This document shows positions 21,645 through 34,395 of a stretch of 64,000 bases of DNA, one piece after another (within the stretch, counting starts at the first letter, position 1; each line of letters starts with the position of its first letter). The notes beneath the pieces are model-generated. The model saw only the letters and a list, made by a program, of their open reading frames with translations. It made no database searches and was not told where the DNA came from. The position numbers and the translations under genes were made by a program. The stretch is taken from assembly GCF_949628215.1 (NCBI RefSeq), contig NW_027441371.1, forward strand, positions 558,001-622,000, in the 5' to 3' direction. This DNA is from Phalacrocorax aristotelis (Eukaryota; Chordata; Aves; Suliformes; Phalacrocoracidae).

Positions 21645-22837
21645 TGCGGCTGCGGCAACGGCGGCCGAGGTGGCCTTGGGGCAGTGGGAGCGTTGGGGAC
21701 CCTGAGCCACGAATGGCTCCTGGGACTTGTTACGCGTGTGCGCCTGCACAAACACCTGCCCTCTCCTTTGCCCTCAGGGCTGCGTTTGCGCTGCCTTTGC
21801 GTGGGGCAAGGGGCTGTGATGGAGCCCAGGGGAGGAGGTGGTGCACTGTGGGGGTGAGGGGAGGGGGCCCCCCGTTGCTGCTGTGCCTCAGCTGCGCGCG
21901 GGGGCTGGAGGAGCCCCAGGTGCGGGCAGTGGGGCTGATGGTGCCGGCTCCTCCCTGGAAAAGGGGTGGTGCCGTGCTCCGGGGGGCCAGTGTGAGCCGA
22001 GGGCGGAGCGGAGCGGAGCTGTGGCCGAGCGTCAGCGGGCTGCGACTGTAGCGAGGGAGAAGGTGAGCGGGGGCTGGGGGGTGGGCCGCTGGGTCCCGGG
22101 TAAAGCCCCGAGGAGGGCTGCGGCGGGGCAGCGCCGGGTCGGAGCGGAGCTGTGGGGAGAGCGAGGCTGTGGTGAGGGCTCGGTGGGGGTTCCGGGTGCA
22201 TCGGCGGGAGGGACGGTGCCCCGCAGGGTCAGAGAGCGGGAGGGCGGGCTCGCGGCATTCCGGGAGCTGTGGTGGTGCGCCTGGCGGCTGGCCGTGCGGC
22301 CGTGTTGTGTCGCAGAGCATGCCGGGAGGTGTAGTCCTTGCGGCGCGCGGCTGCCGGGCGGCCGTGTTGTGTCGCAGAGCATGCCGGGAGCTGCAGTCCT
22401 TGTGGCGCGCGGCTGCGGTGCGGCCGTGTTGTGCCGCAGAGCATGCCGGGAGGTGTAGTCCTTGCGGCGCGCGGCTGCCGGGCGGCCGTGTTGTGGCGCA
22501 GAGCATGCCGGGAGGTGTAGTCCTTGCGGCGCGCGGCTGCCGGGCGGCCGTGTTGTGGCGCAGAGCATGCCGGGAGGTGTAGTCCAGGCGCAGTGGCTGC
22601 CGGCGCTGTCACGTGGTTCGCCGGGGCGTGGCGGGAGGCGCGGTCTTCCGGCGCTCGGGTGCCGGGCGGCCGTGCCGCGTACGGTACGCGCGGTGTATTT
22701 GGGGTTGGATTCGTGTTGATTTCTGGGGGCTTGCGGGTGCGGCCGCTCCCCGAGAAGCGGTGAGTTCCCCGGGAGCTGACAGAAGGGAAGAGGGAAAGGA
22801 GGAGGACGGTGACCTTTTCCCCGTGCCCAGGGCGCAG
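21645..22837 (+). promoter_or_regulatory. CpG-island promoter region of U7
   Basis: Same as U6, with the GTGAGT donor at 22760 and the acceptor ending at 22830. Confidence 0.58.
22255..22583 (-). repeat. 62-bp ZNF143-type array (U7, 6 copies)
   Basis: Same copy order and variants as U6. Confidence 0.85.
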
Positions 22838-23656
22838 ATGATGGCCGCCTCCCCGGCTCGCCGGAGCTCCCGCTCAGCCTCCCCTTGCCCCCCCCTTGCC
22901 CCGTGCGCCTGCCCCCAGCCCCGGCACCTCCCCTGCAGCGTGCCGCGTAGCCCTTGGCCGCCCCCAGGCCCTGTCGTGAAGGCAGCGAGCCGGCCCTCCT
23001 CGGCGCAGGGGCCCTTAGCAGTAGCGCGGGGAAGGGGCGCTGTGTCCAGAAGCCCCTGCGCAAGGAGAGGCTTTGGCCAGGGTCGATCGACGGTAATGAC
23101 GGTCGCTGTTTCTTCTTTCCCTCTCCCAGAGACCGTGCTGAGGACGTGGTTGTCTGTCCTTCCCCCGGGGATGCCGTTGACTGCGGCCGTCTCAGGCTCG
23201 CGTGGCTTCTCTCTGCCCGGCCTCGCCGTCCTTGCAGCGCAGGGCCGAAAAGGGATAGACAAAGCCCTTCCCGGCTGTGGAGAGGAGCTGCCTCGGCTGA
23301 AGCTGGAGACGCCAACGAAAGGTAAAGCAGAAGAAACTGAAGGCGCTCTGGCTGCCAGCTGCTTTCCTGCTGCAGGCAAGAGAGAGCCTGTCCCTGCAGG
23401 TGAGGGAGGAAGGATCCCCCTTCATAGCCCGCAGCGGGCCAGGCCACCAACGTGCACCGCAGGGTCTGTACGCGTAACCCGCAGTTCGGTACGGGCGTGT
23501 AGTGCACGAGCGAGCTAGGCTACGTGCCGAGGAAGCCTCATCTCGTAAGAGCTGTAAGACACCCCCGTGTTCTCTTCAGGTGGAGGTCGGCCTAGAGTCT
23601 GGAGCTGCAGAAGAGGCAGGGAGGAGAGGAGGGGAAAGAAGCATGTGAACGGCTAA
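22838..23656 (+). CDS. Candidate spliced ORF in U7
   Basis: Same exon borders and open frame as U6 (exons 22831-23321, 23376-23399, 23580 to stop). No frame-breaking change seen. Confidence 0.33.
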
Positions 23657-24026
23657 ATTGTGCCAGCAGCGCTGAGAGCGAGAGTCGCGGTGAGTCCTGG
23701 GCCAGTGGGGCCCCGTTGCCTCTCTTGTACGTCCTGGGCCCTCCCTGTCTCTCCCCCGGTCCCCTCTCTTTCCTTACCTGCTGCAAAATTATTTTTTTTT
23801 TGCGCCCCCCCCCGCACCTTCTTTCTCCGTCTCGCTCTGAGTGGCTCCCTGCCTCCCCGTCTTTTCAGTCCTCCCTCTCTCTGTCCTGTAGCCTGTGGCT
23901 ACTTGTTCTTTCTCCGCCTCTCTCTGCCTGGCTCTGGCTCCGTTTTTATTTTTTTACTCCTCCTGCTCTGTCCTGTAGCCTGTCGGTATTTTTGTCTTTC
24001 TCTGGCACTCTCGGTCTGACTCCCTG

Positions 24027-24517
24027 TGTTACCGAAAAACGCGGTAAAATAGGAAACAACTCCTCAAGACCAATTTAGTATTAAAGAGCAGGCATTCTTT
24101 ATTCACGGCGCCGGATGCACGGGGGATCGCTCCTCCTGGCGTGCGTACCTCACGCACCTTTCCCGTTCAATTTGTAGATCAAAATTTTACGTATTCATAC
24201 GTATTCATTATTGTCCTGTCTGCTGATCGGTACAAACTTGCTCGTTCCGTATGTAAATCGCTGCGCAGGCTCGGTGGTGGTCCGTGAGTCGGTGGTCGCG
24301 ATCTCCCCCTGCCAGAATTGCCTTTTACCTTCTTGGCTGTTGATCTTGGCAGTCTTGGCTAGTTCTCTCAGTCCGCTCCACGAAACCGCGTTTTGTCGTC
24401 CTTTTCTGACAGAAGCACGTTGTCTGTTGTTCTGCTGACGTTAACGATCGCCTAGGGACTAAAATGCAGATCAACAGGTGCGCTGATTCGTACGCTCCAT
24501 GTTCCCGTAATGGCACA
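24027..24517 (-). mobile_element. Solo LTR-A in U7
   Basis: 491 bp. Right terminus reads TGGCACA instead of TGGAACA. Shares GTAAAATAGGAAAC (about 24043) with U8 and U10. Confidence 0.8.
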
Positions 24518-26234
24518 CCGTCTCTGGTTGGCTGATTTCATCGCTTTGGTTACACCTGTTCCTGTTGTTCAGTTTCTTCTTTTTTGGCTTTGTGTGATTC
24601 TCTCTGTGATTCTGTTTTTCTCTGCCTCGCTTTTCCCAGCTCCCCGTCCCTCACTTGGAATGCCCGTTGTCCTTCACCAGCTCACTCTCCCTTGGTTGCC
24701 ATCCCCGTTTCTGAATTCCTCCTGCTTTGCCACGTAGCCCGTGACTTTTTTCTTAATCTCTCTCTGTCTGCCTCAACGCTCCCCCCGCGCTTTTTCATTC
24801 GTCTGCTCTGCTCTGCACCCTGCTACTGTTCTTGCCTTTCTGAGTTCTTCTCTGTCGAGCTCCCTTTCCCTATTTGTGAATTCCTGTTCTTCCTGCAGCC
24901 ACCGCTGTTCCCTGTGACCTCCGTCTCTCTCTGTCCAGCTCCCTGTCCCTAGGTTTTAATCCCTGCCTCTGCCCGCTGTAGCCCGTCTAGGTTTTTCTCT
25001 CGGCCTCTCTCTCTGTCCGGCTCCCTCTCTCTGTGTTCTAATTCCACGTTCTCTGTCACGTAGACCCGTGCTATTTGTTTGTCCTCATCTCTCTCTGTCC
25101 AGCTCCTTGCTGCGATGTTTTATTTCTTCCCTCTCTGTCTGTCTTTGTAGCCCGTTGCCGTTGTTGGTTTTGTTTTTTTTTTTCCCACTTGTTTCTTCAT
25201 GTGTCTCTGTCTGCCTCCCAGTGCCTGATCTTTAATTCCTCCTTCCCTGTAGGCCGCTGTTCCTTTTTTCCATTCTACATTGTGTTCTCTTTGGTCTGCT
25301 GTTCTTATTCATCGATTCCCTCCTCGCTGCCCTGTGGCTTGTCCCCATTTATTGTTGCCTCTCTCTCCCTCTCTCTGGCTTCTTGCCCCTGTTTTTAAAA
25401 TTCCTCCCTCTCTTCTCTCTTCCCTGTTGGCCGTGTGATCTTCAGCCTTTCTCCACCTCTTTCTGCCCAGCTCTCTGCGTCTATTCATTAATTCTTCCCT
25501 CTCTGCCCTGTAGCCTGTAGCTTCTGTCCTTTCTCCATCTTGCTGTCTCTGGCTTCCCCGTGACCCTCTTTTAGAATTGTTTCTCTCTTCTCTCTGTACG
25601 CATTGCGATTCCTTTTGCTCTCCATCTCCCTTTGTTTTGGTGTTTTTTTTGTTGTTTTTCTGGCTCCCTGTCCCTAATTGTTAATTCTCTGCCTTCTCAT
25701 GCTCTGTACCACGTAGCCCCATGGTTTGTTTTGTGGTGTTCCCTCCCCGGCCCCTTCCCTCCGTCGTTGGCCGTCTCGGCTCCCTGTCCCCGTGGCTTCA
25801 TTCTTCCCTTTCTGCCCTGTTCTTGTCGCTTATCTTGTCTGTCTCCATCTCGCTCGGTCCAGCTTCCTGCCCCTGTTCTTCTTTCCTCCCTCGCTGTCGT
25901 GCTGCCTGCCCCAGGTTCTTTGTGCGTCTCCAGCCTGCTCCTCATCCTTCTTTGTTGGTCTGTGTCCTGCTCTTCCCCTCTCTCTGCTGCTTTTATCTCC
26001 ACCTCCGTCAGGCTCCCTGTCCTCCTCTGGCCGTCCTGTTCCCTGCCTCGTGCCTTCTCACTACACGCACACACGCCCCCCCCGCCCCCGTCCAGCCGGA
26101 TGCTGCTCTTCTCTCCTCCTACTGTCCTGTGCCCTGCTCCTCACCTTTGGTGGCCTCCCCCTCTGCTCAGCAGCCCGTCGCTCCAGGAGCCAGGCGACGG
26201 ACGGTCCGTTCCCTGCCAAACCGGGACAAGCGCG

Positions 26235-26801
26235 TGCCGTGGCTTAGCCTCAGCTGGCAACTCTGCACCAGGGAGCTGCTTGCTCGCTCCACCCTCAGTG
26301 GGCTGGGGGAGAGAGCTGGAAGGGTAAAAGTGAGAAAAATCATGGGTTGAGATCAAGACGGTTTAATAGGTAAAGCAAAAGCTGTGCGTGGAAGCAAAGC
26401 AAGGAATTAATTCGCTCCTCCTTTTCGGCGGGCAGGTGTTGAGCTGTTTCTGGGAAAGCAGGGCTCTGTCATGTGTAACGGTTACTTAGGAAGAGAAATG
26501 CCGTAGCCCCCAAGGACTCCCCCTTCTTCCCCCAGCTGCGTGTGCTGAGCATGATGTCAAATGGTATGGATTATCCCTTTGGTCAGTTAGCTGGGAAAGC
26601 TTTCCCAGCTGTGTCCTCTCCCAGCCTACTTGCTGGTGGGGCACTGAGAGAACCAGAAGAGGCCCTGACTGTGGAAGCAGTGCTCAGCAAGAACCAAAAC
26701 ATCTCTACATTATTAACGGTGTTTTGAGCATAAATCCAAAACTTATCCCTTCCTAGCTACTCTGGAGAAAATGAGCACTATCGCAGCCAACACCAGCTCC
26801 G
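26235..26801 (-). mobile_element. LTR-B, full-length, in U8
   Basis: Same extent as U6. Confidence 0.82.
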
Positions 26802-27932
26802 TGCGGCTGCGGCAACGGCGGCCGAGGTGGCCTTGGGGCAGTGGGAGCGTTGGGGACCCTGAGCCACGAATGGCTCCTGGGACTTGTTACGCGTGTGCGC
26901 CTGCACAAACACCTGCCCTCTCCTTTGCCCTCAGGGCTGCGTTTGCGCTGCCTTTGCGTGGGGCAAGGGGCTGTGATGGAGCCCAGGGGAGGAGGTGGTG
27001 CACTGTGGGGGTGAGGGGAGGGGGCCCCCCGTTGCTGCTGTGCCTCAGCTGCGCGCGGGGGCTGGAGGAGCCCCAGGTGCGGGCAGTGGGGCTGATGGTG
27101 CCGGCTCCTCCCTGGAAAAGGGGTGGTGCCCTGCTCCGGGGGGCCAGTGTGAGCCGAGGGCGGAGCGGAGCGGAGCTGTGGCCGAGCGTCAGCGGGCTGC
27201 GACTGTAGCGAGGGAGAAGGTGAGCGGGGGCTGGGGGGTGGGCCGCTGGGTCCCGGGTAAAGCCCCGAGGAGGGCTGCGGCGGGGCAGCGCCGGGTCGGA
27301 GCGGAGCTGTGGGGAGAGCGAGGCTGTGGTGAGGGCTCGGTGGGGGTTCCGGGTGCATCGGCGGGAGGGACGGTGCCCCGCAGGGTCAGAGAGCGGGAGG
27401 GCGGGCTCGCGGCATTCCGGGAGCTGTGGTGGTGCGCCTGGCGGCTGGCCGTGCGGCCGTGTTGTGTCGCAGAGCATGCCGGGAGCTGCAGTCCTTGCGG
27501 CGCGCGGCTGCCGGGCGGCCGTGTTGTGTCGCAGAGCATGCCGGGAGCTGCAGTCCTTGCGGCGCGCGGCTGCCGGGCGGCCGTGTTGTGGCGCAGAGCA
27601 TGCCGGGAGGTGTAGTCCTTGCGGCGCGCGGCTGCCGGGCGGCCGTGTTGTGGCGCAGAGCATGCCGGGAGGTGTAGTCCAGGCGCAGTGGCTGCCGGCG
27701 CTGTCACGTGGTTCGCCGGGGCGTGGCGGGAGGCGCGGTCTTCCGGCGCTCGGGTGCCGGGCGGCCGTGCCGCGTACGGTACGCGCGGTGTATTTGGGGT
27801 TGGATTCGTGTTGATTTCTGGGGGCTTGCGGGTGCGGCCGCTCCCCGAGAAGCGGTGAGTTCCCCGGGAGCTGACAGAAGGGAAGAGGGAAAGGAGGAGG
27901 ACGGTGACCTTTTCCCCGTGCCCAGGGCGCAG
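26802..27932 (+). promoter_or_regulatory. CpG-island promoter region of U8
   Basis: Same as U6 minus one 62-bp copy. Splice motifs intact. Confidence 0.58.
27412..27678 (-). repeat. 62-bp ZNF143-type array (U8, 5 copies)
   Basis: Copies start at 27412, 27474, 27536, 27598 and 27660. One copy is missing relative to U6 and U7. Two consecutive copies carry the GAGCTGCAGT variant, showing homogenisation inside the small array. Confidence 0.85.
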
Positions 27933-28751
27933 ATGATGGCCGCCTCCCCGGCTCGCCGGAGCTCCCGCTCAGCCTCCCCTTGCCCCCCCCTTGCCCCGTG
28001 CGCCTGCCCCCAGCCCCGGCACCTCCCCTGCAGCGTGCCGCGTAGCCCTTGGCCGCCCCCAGGCCCTGTCGTGAAGGCAGCGAGCCGGCCCTCCTCGGCG
28101 CAGGGGCCCTTAGCAGTAGCGCGGGGAAGGGGCGCTGTGTCCAGAAGCCCCTGCGCAAGGAGAGGCTTTGGCCAGGGTCGATCGACGGTAATGACGGTCG
28201 CTGTTTCTTCTTTCCCTCTCCCAGAGACCGTGCTGAGGACGTGGTTGTCTGTCCTTCCCCCAGGGATGCCGTTGACTGCGGCCGTCTCAGGCTCGCGTGG
28301 CTTCTCTCTGCCCGGCCTCGCCGTCCTTGCAGCGCAGGGCCGAAAAGGGATAGACAAAGCCCTTCCCGGCTGTGGAGAGGAGCTGCCTCGGCTGAAGCTG
28401 GAGACGCCAACGAAAGGTAAAGCAGAAGAAACTGAAGGCGCTCTGGCTGCCAGCTGCTTTCCTGCTGCAGGCAAGAGAGAGCCTGTCCCTGCAGGTGAGG
28501 GAGGAAGGATCCCCCTTCATAGCCCGCAGCGGGCCAGGCCACCAACGTGCACCGCAGGGTCTGTACGCGTAACCCGCAGTTCGGTACGGGCGTGTAGTGC
28601 ACGAGCGAGCTAGGCTACGTGCCTAGGAAGCCTCATCTCGTAAGAGCTGTAAGACACCCCCGTGTTCTCTTCAGGTGGAGGTCGGCCTAGAGTCTGGAGC
28701 TGCAGAAGAGGCAGGGAGGAGAGGAGGGGAAAGAAGCATGTGAACGGCTAA
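27933..28751 (+). CDS. Candidate spliced ORF in U8
   Basis: Open as in U6. One visible change is CCCCCAGGG for CCCCCGGGG at about 28258, silent in this frame. Confidence 0.33.
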
Positions 28752-29122
28752 ATTGTGCCAGCAGCGCTGAGAGCGAGAGTCGCGGTGAGTCCTGGGCCAG
28801 TGGGGCCCCGTTGCCTCTCTTGTACGTCCTGGGCCCTCCCTGTCTCTCCCCCGGTCCCCTCTCTTTCCTTACCTGCTGCAAAATTATTTTTTTTTTGCGC
28901 CCCCCCCCCGCACCTTCTTTCTCCGTCTCGCTCTGAGTGGCTCCCTGCCTCCCCGTCTTTTCAGTCCTCCCTCTCTCTGTCCTGTAGCCTGTGGCTACTT
29001 GTTCTTTCTCCGCCTCTCTCTGCCTGGCTCTGGCTCCGTTTTTATTTTTTTACTCCTCCTGCTCTGTCCTGTAGCCTGTCGGTATTTTTGTCTTTCTCTG
29101 GCACTCTCGGTCTGACTCCCTG

Positions 29123-29613
29123 TGTTACCGAAAAACGCGGTAAAATAGGAAACAACTCCTCAAGACCAATTTAGTATTAAAGAGCAGGCATTCTTTATTC
29201 ACGGCGCCGGATGCACGGGGGATCGCTCCTCCTGGCGTGCGTACCTCACGCACCTTTCCCGTTCAATTTGTAGATCAAAATTTTACGTATTCATACGTAT
29301 TCATTATTGTCCTGTCTGCTGATCGGTACAAACTTGCTCGTTCCGTATGTAAATCGCTGCGCAGGCTCGGTGGTGGTCCGTGAGTCGGTGGTCGCGATCT
29401 CCCCCTGCCAGAATTGCCTTTTACCTTCTTGGCTGTTGATCTTGGCAGTCTTGGCTAGTTCTCTCAGTCCGCTCCACGAAACCGCGTTTTGTCGTCCTTT
29501 TCTGACAGAAGCACGTTGTCTGTTGTTCTGCTGACGTTAACGATCGCCTAGGGACTAAAATGCAGATCAACAGGTGCGCTGATTCGTACGCTCCATGTTC
29601 CCGTAATGGAACA
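29123..29613 (-). mobile_element. Solo LTR-A in U8
   Basis: 491 bp. Shares the TAGGAAAC variant with U7 and U10. Confidence 0.8.
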
Positions 29614-31330
29614 CCGTCTCTGGTTGGCTGATTTCATCGCTTTGGTTACACCTGTTCCTGTTGTTCAGTTTCTTCTTTTTTGGCTTTGTGTGATTCTCTC
29701 TGTGATTCTGTTTTTCTCTGCCTCGCTTTTCCCAGCTCCCCGTCCCTCACTTGGAATGCCCGTTGTCCTTCACCAGCTCACTCTCCCTTGGTTGCCATCC
29801 CCGTTTCTGAATTCCTCCTGCTTTGCCACGTAGCCCGTGACTTTTTTCTTAATCTCTCTCTGTCTGCCTCAACGCTCCCCCCGCGCTTTTTCATTCGTCT
29901 GCTCTGCTCTGCACCCTGCTACTGTTCTTGCCTTTCTGAGTTCTTCTCCGTCGAGCTCCCTTTCCCTATTTGTGGATTCCTGTTCTTCCTGCAGCCACCG
30001 CTGTTCCCTGTGACCTCCGTCTCTCTCTGTCCAGCTCCCTGTCCCTAGGTTTTAATCCCTGCCTCTGCCCGCTGTAGCCCGTCTAGGTTTTTCTCTCGGC
30101 CTCTCTCTCTGTCCGGCTCCCTCTCTCTGTGTTCTAATTCCACGTTCTCTGTCACGTAGACCCGTGCTATTTGTTTGTCCTCATCTCTCTCTGTCCAGCT
30201 CCTTGCTGCGATGTTTTATTTCTTCCCTCTCTGTCTGTCTTTGTAGCCCGTTGCCGTTGTTGGTTTTGTTTTTTTTTTTCCCACTTGTTTCTTCATGTGT
30301 CTCTGTCTGCCTCCCAGTGCCTGATCTTTAATTCCTCCTTCCCTGTAGGCCGCTGTTCCTTTTTTCCATTCTACATTGTGTTCTCTTTGGTCTGCTGTTC
30401 TTATTCATCGATTCCCTCCTCGCTGCCCTGTGGCTTGTCCCCATTTATTGTTGCCTCTCTCTCCCTCTCTCTGGCTTCTTGCCCCTGTTTTTAAAATTCC
30501 TCCCTCTCTTCTCTCTTCCCTGTTGGCCGTGTGATCTTCAGCCTTTCTCCACCTCTTTCTGCCCAGCTCTCTGCGTCTATTCATTAATTCTTCCCTCTCT
30601 GCCCTGTAGCCTGTAGCTTCTGTCCTTTCTCCATCTTGCTGTCTCTGGCTTCCCCGTGACCCTCTTTTAGAATTGTTTCTCTCTTCTCTCTGTACGCATT
30701 GCGATTCCTTTTGCTCTCCATCTCCCTTTGTTTTGGTGTTTTTTTTGTTGTTTTTCTGGCTCCCTGTCCCTAATTGTTAATTCTCTGCCTTCTCATGCTC
30801 TGTACCACGTAGCCCCATGGTTTGTTTTGTGGTGTTCCCTCCCCGGCCCCTTCCCTCCGTCGTTGGCCGTCTCGGCTCCCTGTCCCCGTGGCTTCATTCT
30901 TCCCTTTCTGCCCTGTTCTTGTCGCTTATCTTGTCTGTCTCCATCTCGCTCGGTCCAGCTTCCTGCCCCTGTTCTTCTTTCCTCCCTCGCTGTCGTGCTG
31001 CCTGCCCCAGGTTCTTTGTGCGTCTCCAGCCTGCTCCTCATCCTTCTTTGTTGGTCTGTGTCCTGCTCTTCCCCTCTCTCTGCTGCTTTTATCTCCACCT
31101 CCGTCAGGCTCCCTGTCCTCCTCTGGCCATCCTGTTCCCTGCCTCGTGCCTTCTCACTACACGCACACACGCCCCCCCCGCCCCCGTCCAGCCGGATGCT
31201 GCTCTTCTCTCCTCCTACTGTCCTGTGCCCTGCTCCTCACCTTTGGTGGCCTCCCCCTCTGCCCAGCAGCCCGTCGCTCCAGGAGCCAGGCGACGGACGG
31301 TCCGTTCCCTGCCAAACCGGGACAAGCGCG

Positions 31331-31631
31331 TGCCGTGGCTTAGCCTCAGCTGGCAACTCTGCACCAGGGAGCTGCTTGCTCGCTCCACCCTCAGTGGGCT
31401 GGGGGAGAGAGCTGGAAGGGTAAAAGTGAGAAAAATCATGGGTTGAGATCAAGACGGTTTAATAGGTAAAGCAAAAGCTGTGCGTGGAAGCAAAGCAAGG
31501 AATTAATTCGCTCCTCCTTTTCGGCGGGCAGGTGTTGAGCTGTTTCTGGGAAAGCAGGGCTCTGTCATGTGTAACGGTTAGTTAGGAAGAGAAATGCCGT
31601 AGCCCCCAAGGACTCCCCCTTCTTCCCACAG
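31331..31631 (-). mobile_element. LTR-B, truncated, in U9
   Basis: Short-unit form with the CCCACAGTTGG junction at 31625-31635. Confidence 0.8.
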
Positions 31632-32186
31632 TTGGAACCCGCAGTTCGGTACGGGCGTGTAGTGCACGAGCGAGCTAGGCTACGTGCCGAGGAAGCCTCA
31701 TCTCGTAAGAGCTGTAAGACACCCCCGTGTTCTCTTCAGGTGGAGGTCGGCCTAGAGTCTGGAGCTGCAGAAGAGGCAGGGAGGAGAGGAGGGGAAAGAA
31801 GCATGTGAACGGCTAAATTGTGCCAGCAGCGCTGAGAGCGAGAGTCGCGGTGAGTCCTGGGCCAGTGGGGCCCCGTTGCCTCTCTTGTACGTCCTGGGCC
31901 CTCCCTGTCTCTCCCCCGGCCCCCTCTCTTTCCTTACCTGCTGCAAAATTATTTTTTTTTTGCGCCCCCCCCCGCACCTTCTTTCTCCGTCTCGCTCTGA
32001 GTGGCTCCCTGCCTCCCCGTCTTTTCAGTCCTCCCTCTCTCTGTCCTGTAGCCTGTGGCTACTTGTTCTTTCTCCGCCTCTCTCTGCCTGGCTCTGGCTC
32101 CGTTTTTATTTTTTTACTCCTCCTGCTCTGTCCTGTAGCCTGTCGGTATTTTTGTCTTTCTCTGGCTCTCTCGGTCTGACTCCCTG

Positions 32187-32677
32187 TGTTACCGAAAAAC
32201 GCGGTAAAATCGGAAACAACTCCTCAAGACCAATTTAGTATTAAAGAGCAGGCATTCTTTATTCACGGCGCCGGATGCACGGGGGATCGCTCCTCCTGGC
32301 GTGCGTACCTCACGCACCTTTCCCGTTCAATTTGTAGATCAAAATTTTACGTATTCATACGTATTCATTATTGTCCTGTCTGCTGATCGGTACAAACTTG
32401 CTCGTTCCGTATGTAAATCGCTGCGCAGGCTCGGTGGTGGTCCGTGAGTCGGTGGTCGCGATCTCCCCCTGCCAGAATTGCCTTTTACCTTCTTGGCTGT
32501 TGATCTTGGCAGTCTTGGCTAGTTCTCTCAGTCCGCTCCACGAAACCGCGTTTTGTCGTCCTTTTCTGACAGAAGCACGTTGTCTGTTGTTCTGCTGACG
32601 TTAACGATCGCCTAGGGACTAAAATGCAGATCAACAGGTGCGCTGATTCGTACGCTCCATGTTCCCGTAATGGAACA
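32187..32677 (-). mobile_element. Solo LTR-A in U9
   Basis: 491 bp. Reads TCGGAAAC like the other short units. Confidence 0.8.
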
Positions 32678-34395
32678 CCGTCTCTGGTTGGCTGATTTCA
32701 TCGCTTTGGTTACACCTGTTCCTGTTGTTCAGTTTCTTCTTTTTTGGCTTTGTGTGATTCTCTCTGTGATTCTGTTTTTCTCTGCCTCGCTTTTCCCAGC
32801 TCCCCGTCCCTCACTTGGAATGCCCGTTGTCCTTCACCAGCTCACTCTCCCTTGGTTGCCATCCCCGTTTCTGAATTCCTCCTGCTTTGCCACGTAGCCC
32901 GTGACTTTTTTCTTAATCTCTCTCTGTCTGCCTCAACGCTCCCCCCGCGCTTTTTCATTCGTCTGCTCTGCTCTGCACCCTGCTACTGTTCTTGCCTTTC
33001 TGAGTTCTTCTCTGTCGAGCTCCCTTTCCCTATTTGTGGATTCCTGTTCTTCCTGCAGCCACCGCTGTTCCCTGTGACCTCCGTCTCTCTCTGTCCAGCT
33101 CCCTGTCCCTAGGTTTTAATCCCTGCCTCTGCCCGCTGTAGCCCGTCTAGGTTTTTCTCTCGGCCTCTCTCTCTGTCCGGCTCCCTCTCTCTGTGTTCTA
33201 AGTCCACGTTCTCTGTCACGTAGACCCGTGCTATTTGTTTGTCCTCATCTCTCTCTGTCCAGCTCCTTGCTGCGATGTTTTATTTCTTCCCTCTCTGTCT
33301 GTCTTTGTAGCCCGTTGCCGTTGTTGGTTTGTTTTTTTTTTTTTCCCACTTGTTTCTTCATGTGTCTCTGTCTGCCTCCCAGTGCCTGATCTTTAATTCC
33401 TCCTTCCCTGTAGGCCGCTGTTCCTTTTTTCCATTCTACATTGTGTTCTCTTTGGTCTGCTGTTCTTATTCATCGATTCCCTCCTCGCTGCCCTGTGGCT
33501 TGTCCCCATTTATTGTTGCCTCTCTCTCCCTCTCTCTGGCTTCTTGCCCCTGTTTTTAAAATTCCTCCCTCTCTTCTCTCTTCCCTGTTGGCCGTGTGAT
33601 CTTCAGCCTTTCTCCACCTCTTTCTGCCCAGCTCTCTGCGTCTATTCATTAATTCTTCCCTCTCTGCCCTGTAGCCTGTAGCTTCTGTCCTTTCTCCATC
33701 TTGCTGTCTCTGGCTTCCCCGTGACCCTCTTTTAGAATTGTTTCTCTCTTCTCTCTGTACGCATTGCGATTCCTTTTGCTCTCCATCTCCCTTTGTTTTG
33801 GTGTTTTTTTTGTTGTTTTTCTGGCTCCCTGTCCCTAATTGTTAATTCTCTGCCTTCTCATGCTCTGTACCACGTAGCCCCATGGTTTGTTTTGTGGTGT
33901 TCCCTCCCCGGCCCCTTCCCTCCGTCGTTGGCTGTCTCGGCTCCCTGTCCCCGTGGCTTCATTCTTCCCTTTCTGCCCTGTTCTTGTCGCTTATCTTGTC
34001 TGTCTCCATCTCGCTCGGTCCAGCTTCCTGCCCCTGTTCTTCTTTCCTCCCTCGCTGTCGTGCTGCCTGCCCCAGGTTCTTTGTGCGTCTCCAGCCTGCT
34101 CCTCATCCTTCTTTGTTGGTCTGTGTCCTGCTCTTCCCCTCTCTCTGCTGCTTTTATCTCCACCTCCGTCAGGCTCCCTGTCCTCCTCTGGCCGTCCTGT
34201 TCCCTGCCTCGTGCCTTCTCACTACACGCACACACGCCCCCCCCGCCCCCGTCCAGCCGGATGCTGCTCTTCTCTCCTCCTACTGTCCTGTGCCCTGCTC
34301 CTCACCTTTGGTGGCCTCCCCCTCTGCTCAGCAGCCCGTCGCTCCAGGAGCCAGGCGACGGACGGTCCGTTCCCTGCCAAACCGGGACAAGCGCG

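Larger units (their letters stand above)
20438..25594 (+). repeat. Array unit U7 (long, 5157 bp)
   Basis: Same length as U6 and nearly identical. Differences include GTGCCGTGCTCC near 21968 (U6 has GTGCCCTGCTCC) and TGGCACACCG at the LTR-A end (24511), where other units have TGGAACACCG. Confidence 0.93.
25595..30690 (+). repeat. Array unit U8 (long, 5096 bp)
   Basis: Long unit lacking exactly one 62-bp copy of the ZNF143-type minisatellite (five copies at 27412-27678 instead of six). This accounts for its shorter length. It also has the longest C-run (10) after the T-run near 28900. Confidence 0.93.
30691..33755 (+). repeat. Array unit U9 (short, 3065 bp)
   Basis: Short unit isolated between long units U8 and U10, with short-type markers on both sides of the junction (31625-31635). 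Its position shows that long and short units are interspersed rather than forming two separate blocks. Confidence 0.93.

Noticed and set aside
26887..28602. Minus-strand open frame of 571 codons (491 in other long units)
   Set aside because: It runs through the CpG island and 62-bp array. The peptide is a repetitive Pro/Arg/His-rich artefact of GC-rich repeats, and consensus splice signals in the same place point to the + strand.
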